DNA from: a bacterium
GTDB taxonomy: Bacteria; Krumholzibacteriota; Krumholzibacteriia; WVZY01
DNA length: 7,432 nucleotides
Direction of reading: 5' to 3'
NCBI GenBank assembly: GCA_027296025.1
Contig: JAPUJU010000227.1
Span: 1-7,432 of the forward strand
A program made the translations under genes and the position numbers. Below are positions 1-6,506 of the stretch, piece after piece. Every line of letters begins with the position of its first letter. The first letter of the stretch is position 1. Below the pieces are notes generated by a model. It did not search any database, was not told the DNA's origin, and saw nothing but the letters and a program-made list of their open reading frames with translations.

Positions 1-395
1 AAGAATCGCCACCGCCCCGTGCCCTGCGGGTCCCAAATCTTGTTGGGCTCCGTTGAGTTCACCCAGTGTGGCCATGCCTTCTCAGTCTTGGAGGTCGGCT
101 TCTTCAGCTCATCGACGACTTTCAGCGCGTCTCCGCCGTCGCTCAGGAATTTAGGAATCCGTTCGCTGTAACCGACCATTTCCGCCGGGCCGTGGAGGTC
201 GAGGATGTATTCTGACCCTTCAAGACGGATCGCTGCGTCGGCGCCCCGCGCGGCGAAGCCATCGCGCTCTAACGTCTGGGCGAGCCAGTGGAGCATAGTT
301 TCCTGCAGCGGCTCGGTCGAACCCGCTTTGTTTGGATAGGAAAACAGGCGCAGCAGGCTATCAGCTGTGCCCAGGGAGACACTGAGTTTGCTCAT
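1..395 (-). CDS. Gene A: unrecognised protein, paralogue of the gene at the right end; 3' end outside window
   Basis: I read an uninterrupted frame of 131 codons from ATG at 395 to the window edge; the C-terminus is missing. I do not recognise the family. The N-terminus (MSKLSVSLGTADSLLRLFSY) has no signal peptide or membrane segment. It aligns without gaps over its first 46 residues with gene B at 6507-7432, with 28 identities. Shared blocks are SLG, LFSYPN, EPL..T.LHW, TL.RDG, EYILDL.GP, ER.PK.L and WDP..TGRWRF near residues 122-131. Conserved Trp, Asp and Gly positions suggest a folded enzyme-like or binding domain, but no catalytic motif is recognisable. The start is well supported by a strong ribosome binding site 7 nt upstream. 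It lies 105 bp downstream of the oxidoreductase gene on the same strand, so it may be the last gene of that operon or have its own promoter. I see no strong terminator between them. Confidence 0.85.
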   Translation of the reverse strand, partial: MSKLSVSLGTADSLLRLFSYPNKAGSTEPLQETMLHWLAQTLERDGFAARGADAAIRLEGSEYILDLHGPAEMVGYSERIPKFLSDGGDALKVVDELKKPTSKTEKAWPHWVNSTEPNKIWDPQGTGRWRF

Positions 396-402
396 TATTC
401 TT

Positions 403-408
403 TCTCCT
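403..408 (-). promoter_or_regulatory. Strong ribosome binding site of gene A
   Basis: Read on the minus strand, this is AGGAGA within TAAGGAGA, placed 7 nt before the ATG at 395. It is a near-perfect Shine-Dalgarno sequence, much better than those inside the upstream operon, and it fixes the start. Gene A can therefore be translated efficiently without coupling to the oxidoreductase gene. The rest of the 396-500 gap shows only a weak 4-bp hairpin (446-457) and no convincing terminator or promoter. Confidence 0.75.
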
Positions 409-500
409 TATTTAATCTTGTCGATCCCGGTCTGAACCTGAAAGCGGCAACGATGCCTAGAGCAAAGTATGGTCGTCATCTTGCCAGGGATAATCTTTAG

Positions 501-2039
501 TTATGGAGACACCTGTACCAGCTCCGCCGCCATTTCGCCAATCATCACCGTCGGAGCGTTGGTATTGCCCGTGGTCACCGTCGGCATAACTGACGCGTCG
601 GCGACCCGTAGTCCAGTGATGCCGCAGACCCTTAGCTCCGGATCGACAACCGACTGTGCGTCGATCCCCATCTTGCACGTCCCGGTCGGGTGGAAGTAGG
701 TGCTAACGCTTTGACGAATGAACTCGATCATGTCCGCTCGCCCCAGGTTTCCAGGCATGATCTCGCGCTTACGGAGATCGTTGTAGGCGCTCGAGGCGCC
801 CATCTCACGGCAGATGTCTACCGCGACGAGCATCGCCTCGATGTCCGCATCCCGGGCCAGGAAATTGACGTCGATCGCGGGCGCAACGGATGGATCCGCT
901 GACACCAGCTTCACCGTGCCACGGGAGGCCGGCCGCGCGACGCTGGGTGCGATCGCGTAGCAGTGCTCGCTTGGAAGACGGCCCACGAGTTCCGGCGTGG
1001 CGAACGGGAACTCGAGGATGACCGCCTGGATGTTCGGGGAGGTCAGCTGAGGATCGGACCGCCACCACATAGCACTCTCGGCGCCATTGTTTCTGGGCTC
1101 GGGGAGTGCGCCTTTGCACTCGTAGTTGATGCCACCGAGCAACGGATGGTCCTGGAGATTACGCCCGACACCCGCCAGATCTGCGACGACCGGGATTCCC
1201 AGTTCGTTCAAATCCTTTGCCGGGCCGATTCCCGATAGCAGCAGGGCGCGTGGCGAGCCGATGACACCGGCACACAGGATCACCTCCTGCTCGGCGAAAG
1301 CCGTCTTCTCAGTGTCGTCGTGGACATAATTTACCCCGACACATCGGGTGCCGTCGAGCGACAGCCGCTGTGTCTCGGCACAGGTTAGAACGGTCAGGTT
1401 CGGTCTTTCGATCGCTGGTTGCAGGTACGCATGCACGACGCTATAGCGCCGACCATCCTTGATCGTCAGATTGAAAAAGCTGGTGCCCTCCATAGTGGGG
1501 CCATTGTTATCCGCGACGCTGGGGATTCCGACGGTAGACCCCGCCTCGACGAATGCGGCGGCGATCGGATTCGGCTCAGCGTTGGGCGTCACCCACATCG
1601 GCCCGCCGGTGCCACGCAGCTCGCTAGCCGGTCCTTGCCAGTTCTCGATCTTTCGATAGAGCCGCAGGACGCTCTGCCAGTCCCAGCCCGCGTTGCCCTG
1701 ATCGGCCCAGGTGTCGAAGTCGGCCGAATGGCCGCGGACCCACGCGCTGGCGTTGTGACTGTGGCAGCCGCCCAGCATCTTGCCGCGTGGAATATGGTCG
1801 ATACGGTCATTGGCGTGGCGCAGCGGCTGCGTGTCGTATCCCCAGTCGAGCTCGCCCTTGAATAGCGTCGGCCACATTACCGGATTCTGCACGTCCGGGT
1901 GCGAATCCGGGCCGCCGGCCTCGAGCAATAGCACGCGCACGTCCGGCTGCTCCGAGAGCCGCGCCGCCACCACGCACCCAGCCGAGCCGGCACCGACTAC
2001 GACGTAATCGTATGTGTCGTGGTTCATCACACTCGTCAT
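501..2039 (-). CDS. GMC-family FAD-dependent oxidoreductase (choline dehydrogenase-like)
   Basis: This 512-residue protein has the normal length and motif order of glucose-methanol-choline oxidoreductases, which oxidise an alcohol using bound FAD. Visible motifs are the FAD dinucleotide-binding GAGSAG (16-21) ending in LLLEAGG (37-43), the first GMC signature PRGKMLGGCHSHNAS (84-98), the second signature GVIGSPRALLLSGIGP (258-273), NLQDHP (294-299), and the C-terminal catalytic region with FHPTGTCKMG (His450) and GNTNAP (Asn494), the expected His/Asn pair. The first signature reads GGCHSHN where many relatives have GGSS..N. There is no signal peptide. Its ATG at 2039 overlaps the deaminase stop as ATGA, with a GGGGGA ribosome-binding-like run 8 nt upstream (2048-2053). 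Met5 (ATG at 2027) is a less likely start. The substrate cannot be read from sequence; choline or another primary alcohol, including aromatic or polyethylene-glycol-type alcohols, is possible. The phospholipase C-like neighbour makes choline attractive but unproven. Confidence 0.95.
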   Translation of the reverse strand: MTSVMNHDTYDYVVVGAGSAGCVVAARLSEQPDVRVLLLEAGGPDSHPDVQNPVMWPTLFKGELDWGYDTQPLRHANDRIDHIPRGKMLGGCHSHNASAWVRGHSADFDTWADQGNAGWDWQSVLRLYRKIENWQGPASELRGTGGPMWVTPNAEPNPIAAAFVEAGSTVGIPSVADNNGPTMEGTSFFNLTIKDGRRYSVVHAYLQPAIERPNLTVLTCAETQRLSLDGTRCVGVNYVHDDTEKTAFAEQEVILCAGVIGSPRALLLSGIGPAKDLNELGIPVVADLAGVGRNLQDHPLLGGINYECKGALPEPRNNGAESAMWWRSDPQLTSPNIQAVILEFPFATPELVGRLPSEHCYAIAPSVARPASRGTVKLVSADPSVAPAIDVNFLARDADIEAMLVAVDICREMGASSAYNDLRKREIMPGNLGRADMIEFIRQSVSTYFHPTGTCKMGIDAQSVVDPELRVCGITGLRVADASVMPTVTTGNTNAPTVMIGEMAAELVQVSP

Positions 2040-3001
2040 GATCTGTTTCCCCCGTCGAATACACGAGTTCCGCCTGTTTCCAGCAACCGGCTGAGTTCGT
2101 TGTCAAATGGTGCGTCGCTGAATACGGCTGCTGGTCGGAAGAGCTCGCAGCAGCCGACGGACGCCAAGCCGAACTCAGCGACCCCAACCGGGGTGTCCCG
2201 ACCGGTCATGAAGCCGATCGCGCACTCTCTGAGATTCACCGAAGAGCCGGCATGGCCCATCGCGGCGATGGGAGCGCTTCGACAGGGGTTGCCATTGCAG
2301 GTCTCGCGGTCATCGCTGGCAGTTGCGAGTACTGTGCCCGCTCGGTCAACCACGACCGCATTCGCGGCCGATCGGGCGTTGGGCACATGGGTGCTGGTCA
2401 GCCTGAGCCGTAGCGCCGAGTTCTCGAGCAGACGATTATCGCCCGCTGGCGGGACCATTCCGATGTCCGCGTTCCAGTCCCAGGGATACGTGCGAGCGAA
2501 CGTCGTCATCATGTGGACGGCCTTATCGTTGGTCAGTTCAAGCAGCGTCATGCCCGATAGCGCCTTCAGCTGCGCCTTGGTGCCCGGGAATGTCTGGGAT
2601 TCCGCGACGACGATCTTGTTCAGCCCGAGCCCGTGCAGCTCCGTGAGCGCGCGGTTGCACATAATGCATGGACTGAGGCTCGTTGTGAACACGACGCGAC
2701 CCCAATCCCACGCGCCGATATCCTCAATCAGACGTATGGTCGACGTCTCCCCGTGGTCGGTCGGATACCCGATGCTCTCTGTGCCGGCCTGCGGAATGCG
2801 GTCGTTACAGCCAACCGCGATCGTGGTGAGCGTTCCATCAGCGGCTTTGTGGACGGCCGCACCGGCGATGGGGACCCGTCGTTCATCGAACGACCGCATC
2901 GCGCGTTCCAAGGCGAGCGTCGTCGACTGCAAACCAGCGTCGGCGAAATCTCCGAGCGATTCGAATGAGGACAGTGTGAGGCCGAAGTCGTTCTCCGTCA
3001 T
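2036..3001 (-). CDS. Yeast-type (Fcy1-like) zinc cytosine/nucleoside deaminase with extra C-terminal half
   Basis: The protein has 321 residues. The N-terminal half (about 24-181) is a cytidine-deaminase-fold domain that hydrolytically removes an amino group from a base. The zinc site is HGE (His83, catalytic Glu85) plus PCIMC (Cys112, Cys115). The match to yeast cytosine deaminase is specific: HGETST against HGEIST, TTSLSPCIMC against YTTLSPCDMC, Asn66 at the place of yeast Asn51, and WNADIG (Asp179) against WFEDIG (yeast Asp155). Since yeast Asn51 and Asp155 contact cytosine, cytosine or a similar base is the likely substrate. Residues about 182-321 resemble a second deaminase-like unit without a clear zinc site. 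There is no signal peptide, so the protein should be cytosolic. The ATG at 3001 overlaps the phosphoesterase stop (ATGA) and lacks a well-spaced ribosome binding site, which suggests translational coupling. Guanine-deaminase-like or modified-base activity remains possible. Confidence 0.85.
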   Translation of the reverse strand: MTENDFGLTLSSFESLGDFADAGLQSTTLALERAMRSFDERRVPIAGAAVHKAADGTLTTIAVGCNDRIPQAGTESIGYPTDHGETSTIRLIEDIGAWDWGRVVFTTSLSPCIMCNRALTELHGLGLNKIVVAESQTFPGTKAQLKALSGMTLLELTNDKAVHMMTTFARTYPWDWNADIGMVPPAGDNRLLENSALRLRLTSTHVPNARSAANAVVVDRAGTVLATASDDRETCNGNPCRSAPIAAMGHAGSSVNLRECAIGFMTGRDTPVGVAEFGLASVGCCELFRPAAVFSDAPFDNELSRLLETGGTRVFDGGNRS

Positions 3002-4527
3002 TGGCGTTTTGTGACCTTTTGATGTTTCCCGAACTTCTCCTCGTAGGCGTTAAAGAAGAATTCGAAAATGTCTTCATCATCGCGCCGGGTGCGGCCGGTG
3101 CACTGTTCCATCACGTCGGCGGCCAGGCGGTGCAGGTCGTTGACCACTGGGTCTGTCTCGGGCTCGAACGTCAGCGGCGTGACCTTTGGTTTGTCCTTTC
3201 GCGGCCGGGTTCCGTTCAGGGCTCCTCCCAGGTCCGGCGCGCGCTTCTCTCGCTCGGAGAGCGACTCGGTCAGGCCAAAGCAATTTCGCAGCGTTGCGAG
3301 AACCGACGTGTGGTCTACGGGGGGGCCGTCGTTCGGAGCGCGGAAGACCGTGCCCTTCTTGATCCACGGCGACACCAAGACAGCCGGGATGCGAACACCG
3401 AATCGGTTGAATAGGAAACCGTCTTCACCGGGAAGGAAGGGCTTGCTCGCTGCGTCGGGCGGTTGTGCGTGACCAGGCGGTGGTATGTGGTCATAGCAAC
3501 CACCATGCTCGTCATAGATAATTACCAGGAGTGTTTCATTCCACTGCGGTGAGTTGACGACCGCGTTGTACAGGTCTGCCAGGAACTTCTCCGCGGGGCG
3601 AATGTCCTGCGGTGGTTTTTGGTCATTGGCTCCGGGCGAATGAATCTGGGGCTCGATAAAACCGTAGCTCGGCAGCGTTCCCTCTTCCGCGTCCTTAAAG
3701 AACTGTTCGTGTGTGGTGAAGCCGGAGTTGTATTTCTTGGTCTGGAGTTGTGTCAGCAGGGTTCTGGTTAGTGAAAAATATTGCTCGACCTTCTTTTTGC
3801 GGTTCCACTCGGTGCCCGCGTAGACGTTCCAGCGGAGCCCGACCCGTTGCTTCGCGGCGTCCTGGATTACCTGGAAGATTGTCCGTGCGTCGCACGGACC
3901 TGTGTTGTTCACTGCCCCCTTCGACGTACCCGTATGTACGAAGTGCCGATTCGGGAGTGTCTGGCTCGGCACAGACGCGTACCAGCGGTCACAGACCGCA
4001 AACTGCCGAGCCAGCTTGCTGAGTACTGGAACCTGCTCGGGCGTGTAGCAGATCATGATGTCGCGCGGATCGCCTGGGGCTTCGCCGAACGAAAAGGTGC
4101 CGTAGAGGTTCGCGTCCCGATAGTTATTGACGAAGCCCATGTTGGTTGGCGGAGGCGGGTACTGTGTGGCGACGTCGAATTGACCGAAAAGCTGATAGTT
4201 CGTCGCCCGATAGCCTTCGCCCGGATCCGGGCTGGGCACTCGGTAGTCCACCGGCACCGGCTTGTTCGGGTGGCGGCCGTACGGGAGGCCCTCGCCGTTC
4301 TTTCGGACATAGACCTTTTCTACGAACGGGAGTCCGTTGGCATCGACATTGTTGAGCGGGTTCCAGAGGCCGCGATGCAGTCCGTCGAAATCCTTGCACC
4401 GAGGCGGTGGTTCCTCGTCATAGAGCCAGCCCAGCAGGTTATCGAAGGAGCGATTCTCAAACATGACGACTAAGACGTGCTTGATCGATTTCAATGGGTC
4501 GATCGATGCTTTCTCTTGCTTAGCCAT
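2998..4527 (-). CDS. Phosphoesterase of the phospholipase C / acid phosphatase AcpA family, without a secretion signal
   Basis: This 509-residue protein belongs to the bacterial phosphoesterase family (Pfam PF04185) of non-haemolytic phospholipases C and AcpA-type acid phosphatases, which hydrolyse phosphomonoesters or phosphodiesters at a metal site. Family hallmarks are IKHVLVVMFENRSFDN (15-30; Glu24 and Asn25 as metal ligands), PSQTLPNRHF (187-196; Thr190 is the likely nucleophile, by comparison with the Thr/Ser there in known members), YDEHGGCYDH (338-347; Asp339 and Glu340) and VDHTSVLATLRNCFG (404-418). The chain starts only about 14 residues before the first motif, so the usual Tat signal peptide is absent. 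The frame does not extend usefully upstream and no good Shine-Dalgarno sequence precedes the ATG at 4527. The C-terminus (450-509) is charged and lacks the long tail domains of PlcH. As first gene of the minus-strand operon it faces the central divergent gap. Phospholipid, phosphomonoester or nucleotide substrates are all possible. Confidence 0.93.
   Translation of the reverse strand: MAKQEKASIDPLKSIKHVLVVMFENRSFDNLLGWLYDEEPPPRCKDFDGLHRGLWNPLNNVDANGLPFVEKVYVRKNGEGLPYGRHPNKPVPVDYRVPSPDPGEGYRATNYQLFGQFDVATQYPPPPTNMGFVNNYRDANLYGTFSFGEAPGDPRDIMICYTPEQVPVLSKLARQFAVCDRWYASVPSQTLPNRHFVHTGTSKGAVNNTGPCDARTIFQVIQDAAKQRVGLRWNVYAGTEWNRKKKVEQYFSLTRTLLTQLQTKKYNSGFTTHEQFFKDAEEGTLPSYGFIEPQIHSPGANDQKPPQDIRPAEKFLADLYNAVVNSPQWNETLLVIIYDEHGGCYDHIPPPGHAQPPDAASKPFLPGEDGFLFNRFGVRIPAVLVSPWIKKGTVFRAPNDGPPVDHTSVLATLRNCFGLTESLSEREKRAPDLGGALNGTRPRKDKPKVTPLTFEPETDPVVNDLHRLAADVMEQCTGRTRRDDEDIFEFFFNAYEEKFGKHQKVTKRQ
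3881..3899. repeat. 19-bp inverted repeat inside the phosphoesterase gene
   Basis: GTCCGTGCG at 3881-3889 and CGCACGGAC at 3891-3899 are perfect reverse complements separated by one base. The site lies in codons for Pro-Cys-Asp-Ala-Arg-Thr (around residues 211-216), so it could form a hairpin in the mRNA. It may be a chance result of coding sequence; no function is assigned. Confidence 0.6.
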
Positions 4528-4705
4528 GATCGTTCATCATGCCCGATCCGTAGCGCGTTGCGAAGACCCACGCTGCATTCGGTCTGTCTCCGCGCCCATG
4601 ACGCGGCTCCCGAGGTCCTGACAGTCGTTTTGGGCGTAGCCGGGAGCGGCGGCGATCGGCCTTCTCCCGAAATACGGTCGCCGCACTTAACGGGCGTGAT
4701 TCCCA

Positions 4706-4735
4706 TTGCGACATTTCGCTTGACTCTCAGATTAT
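4706..4735 (+). promoter_or_regulatory. Possible sigma70-type promoter for the DNase II-like gene
   Basis: TTGCGA (4706-4711) and GATTAT (4730-4735) match the -35 and -10 consensus at 4 of 6 positions each, with an 18 bp spacer. An alternative -35, TTGACT (4720-4725), is a better hexamer but has only a poor -10 (GAATTT, 4743-4748) at 17 bp. With the first choice, transcription would start near 4742, immediately before the palindrome at 4744-4757. The evidence is weak, and composition in an AT-rich patch could produce it. Confidence 0.25.
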
Positions 4736-4743
4736 CTCCTGCG

Positions 4744-4757
4744 AATTTGTACAAATT
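4744..4757. promoter_or_regulatory. Perfect 14-bp palindrome, candidate operator
   Basis: AATTTGTACAAATT is its own reverse complement. It is followed by an overlapping AATTAATT palindrome (4754-4761). It sits 19 bp before the DNase II-like ATG in the divergent gap, a typical position for a dimeric repressor site. No regulator gene is present in the window. As a transcript it could also form a weak hairpin. Confidence 0.4.
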
Positions 4758-4776
4758 AATTACTACGAAATGGGGG

Positions 4777-6408
4777 ATGATCGCCGTGATATGCGCTAAA
4801 GATGACAACGGAAAATCCGTTGACTGGTGGTTCATGTACAAACTACCTTCGGGTATTAAGCCAAATAGAAAGAGCAAGAAAACGAAAGGAAACGAATACC
4901 TCTACTACGACCCGGCTGAAAAACGACCGCTGCATCTTTCGCCCAACCGGCTCGGCGCCGGTCCTAAGGGAGCGCTGTATCACACGTTGCGGCAACTCAT
5001 GGGTAAACCCGGGAAATCGACCGGCTGGATCTTCTACAACGATGAATACCCCGCGGACATGAGTCCCTACGTCAAGAAGCCAAAGTCCTACTGGATGAAA
5101 TTCTCGCCGGCTAAAGGAGCCAAGCTAAAAGATGCGAAGGAGAAAACCCGCCTGACGGCGTTAATGCGAAAAGAAGGTCTGATTACGAAAGACGAGAAGC
5201 CGACCATCAAGCAGCTTCTCCGGTTTAGAACCGCCAGAGAGAAAGTAGTCGAAGAGGTCGCGAAGATAGATAAAGACTTGGCGGCGCTCTGGAAAGCGGG
5301 GAAAGGCGACTGGCCTCCGGCAGTCAAACCGAAGATCAATTCCGGCAGCGCGCGCAAGGGGGACCGTGGAAAGCCGGTCGATCATGCGACTAACGGGCAT
5401 TGCAAAGGCGTGTTGGCCTTCGACCTGGATAGCGACACGGCGTTCTGGCTCTCGCATTCAACGCCCAGAATTCCCGCTTTGAAAACACCTCCGAGTAAGC
5501 GTTTTTTCTATCCTGAGTATGCGGACGGCTACGCGCAAACATTCATTTGCATCTCGCTCGACAGCGTAGCGGCCGCTTGCAAGATCGCGAAAGTCATGAA
5601 CGTTCAACATGAACCGCAAGTATTCGGCTGCCGACTGCCGGATTCCATCACGGAGAAGTCGAAGAAGTATGCACTGCTCTGGACAAAGGCGCAGGGCAGC
5701 GTGCCACCTAATTACGGGAAAGCTTACACCAAGAAACACAAGCGCAGGGCGCCGGAAACGAAATGCCGATTTCAATCGAATGCCGGCAAGAATTTCCGTC
5801 TGTTCGCCAAGAGTGGCGCGTGGTTCGACGATTTCTGGATCGACCTCGTAGGCCCCAATCTGGAGAACTACCAAGGCGGGAAAGGCGTCGATTTGCGCGT
5901 CGAGACCTGGCGCCGGTTGACACCGACGGCGGCGTTGCCGCGCAGGGACATCGACCCGAATGCGAAAGACATAGTGAACTTCGGGTCTCACGACTTCTCG
6001 ACCAACTACAAAGACAGAGACTACCACCATGAGTTCTTCGAAAAGAACGGGAAACGCGTCGTCGATGAAGTCACGAACATCGACCTCGGCATGCTGGAAG
6101 ACCCCAGCGGCCTGCTTACCGGCACCAAAGGCGCGAAGCTAACCGGCTACATGTGGTCGTATACAAAAGATCATGCAAAATGGGCGATCTCGGAGGAGAT
6201 TAAAGATCGGGGCGTCAAGACGGTGCAGATGCACGACGGCACGACGCTTGCGGACGAAGAAGGCACCGTCAGCGACTGGGTCTGCATTGCAGACTTGAAC
6301 CGCATGACGTCACAGGAAAAGCGCGGCGGAGGCGCGGTCTGCTTTCACGAACCGTTACTCTGGCACGGGCTGAACGAGATCGAAAGAATTTCAGGCAAGA
6401 TCACCTAG
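4777..6408 (+). CDS. DNase II-like endonuclease homologue with two insertions and no signal peptide
   Basis: From ATG 4777 the protein has 543 residues and aligns end to end with animal DNase II (Pfam PF03265), a metal-independent acid endonuclease of phospholipase-D-like fold. Matches are C..D.NGKSVDWWFMYKLP (6-24), YND (87-89), HCKGVL (208-213; first HxK, His208 and Lys210), FWLSHSTP (223-230), QTFICIS (254-260), FAKS....DD (343-352), DHAKWAIS (465-472; second HxK, His466 and Lys468), WVCIADLNR (501-509) and RGGGAVC (516-522). Both HxK motifs are intact, so it is probably active. Two stretches exceed animal enzymes: a Lys-rich helical segment at about 95-205 and one at about 412-460. ATG 4777 was chosen because homology starts immediately after it; a GTG at 4786 with GGGGG upstream is an alternative. 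Animal relatives have a signal peptide just before this point, but none is visible here. Gene B follows 98 bp downstream. Confidence 0.92.
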   Translation: MIAVICAKDDNGKSVDWWFMYKLPSGIKPNRKSKKTKGNEYLYYDPAEKRPLHLSPNRLGAGPKGALYHTLRQLMGKPGKSTGWIFYNDEYPADMSPYVKKPKSYWMKFSPAKGAKLKDAKEKTRLTALMRKEGLITKDEKPTIKQLLRFRTAREKVVEEVAKIDKDLAALWKAGKGDWPPAVKPKINSGSARKGDRGKPVDHATNGHCKGVLAFDLDSDTAFWLSHSTPRIPALKTPPSKRFFYPEYADGYAQTFICISLDSVAAACKIAKVMNVQHEPQVFGCRLPDSITEKSKKYALLWTKAQGSVPPNYGKAYTKKHKRRAPETKCRFQSNAGKNFRLFAKSGAWFDDFWIDLVGPNLENYQGGKGVDLRVETWRRLTPTAALPRRDIDPNAKDIVNFGSHDFSTNYKDRDYHHEFFEKNGKRVVDEVTNIDLGMLEDPSGLLTGTKGAKLTGYMWSYTKDHAKWAISEEIKDRGVKTVQMHDGTTLADEEGTVSDWVCIADLNRMTSQEKRGGGAVCFHEPLLWHGLNEIERISGKIT

Positions 6409-6439
6409 GGTCGAGCGCGCTCGATACCGTCTTAGGTGA
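6401..6439 (+). repeat. Nested inverted repeat at the 3' end of the DNase II-like gene
   Basis: TCACCTA (6401-6407) pairs with TAGGTGA (6433-6439), and the interval contains a perfect 14-bp palindrome TCGAGCGCGCTCGA (6411-6424). The outer left arm covers the stop codon (TAG, 6406-6408). The transcript could form a stem-loop, but no U-run follows, so it is not a classical intrinsic terminator. It may act as a partial terminator, processing site or mRNA 3' protector. Confidence 0.5.
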
Positions 6440-6447
6440 GTAACCCA

Positions 6448-6489
6448 GCGAGTAGCGAGCCCCGCGCTCTGTCGGCTTTCACTACTCGC
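6448..6489 (+). repeat. Second stem-loop just before the gene B ribosome binding site
   Basis: GCGAGTAG (6448-6455) is the perfect reverse complement of CTACTCGC (6482-6489). The 26-nt interval can form a small inner stem, GAGC (6457-6460) with GCTC (6466-6469). The right arm ends 3 nt before the AGGAGA of gene B, so the structure could influence translation of gene B. No U-run follows it. Confidence 0.5.
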
Positions 6490-6492
6490 GCC

Positions 6493-6498
6493 AGGAGA
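6493..6498 (+). promoter_or_regulatory. Ribosome binding site of gene B
   Basis: AGGAGA lies 8 nt before the ATG at 6507. An in-frame TAG at 6501-6503, between this site and the ATG, excludes any longer in-frame start. Gene A has the same AGGAGA hexamer at similar spacing. Confidence 0.75.
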
Positions 6499-6506
6499 CG
6501 TAGAAG

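Larger units (their letters stand above)
4528..4776. promoter_or_regulatory. Central divergent intergenic region
   Basis: This 249 bp gap separates the phosphoesterase start (minus, 4527) from the DNase II-like start (plus, 4777), so promoters for both arms should lie here. The part next to the phosphoesterase is GC-rich and shows no clear promoter. The part from about 4715 to 4775 is distinctly AT-rich and holds the candidate plus-strand promoter elements and the palindrome listed separately. An open plus-strand frame runs back through the region to 4477, but I treat it as non-coding because it bears no DNase II similarity and runs antisense into the phosphoesterase start. Confidence 0.6.

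Noticed and set aside
396..500. Intrinsic terminator between the oxidoreductase gene and gene A
   Set aside because: Only a 4-bp stem (446-457) is visible and no T-run follows it on the minus strand.
1419..1865. 148-codon plus-strand open frame opposite the oxidoreductase
   Set aside because: It is an antisense shadow of a full-length GMC gene with all expected motifs.
2019..3014. 331-codon open frame on the plus strand opposite the deaminase
   Set aside because: It mirrors the deaminase almost exactly, has no recognisable motifs and is Ser/Pro/Ala-rich as expected for an antisense frame of a GC-rich gene.
3781..4473. 230-codon plus-strand open frame opposite the phosphoesterase
   Set aside because: It is antisense to a gene with intact family motifs and shows no domain of its own.
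4477..4776. Upstream extension of the DNase II-like reading frame to an ATG at 4477 (100 extra residues)
   Set aside because: It overlaps the phosphoesterase start on the other strand, has no similarity to the DNase II N-terminus and no signal peptide, and would cover the whole divergent promoter region.
5458..6030. 190-codon minus-strand open frame opposite the DNase II-like gene
   Set aside because: It lies wholly antisense to conserved DNase II motifs and has no recognisable family.
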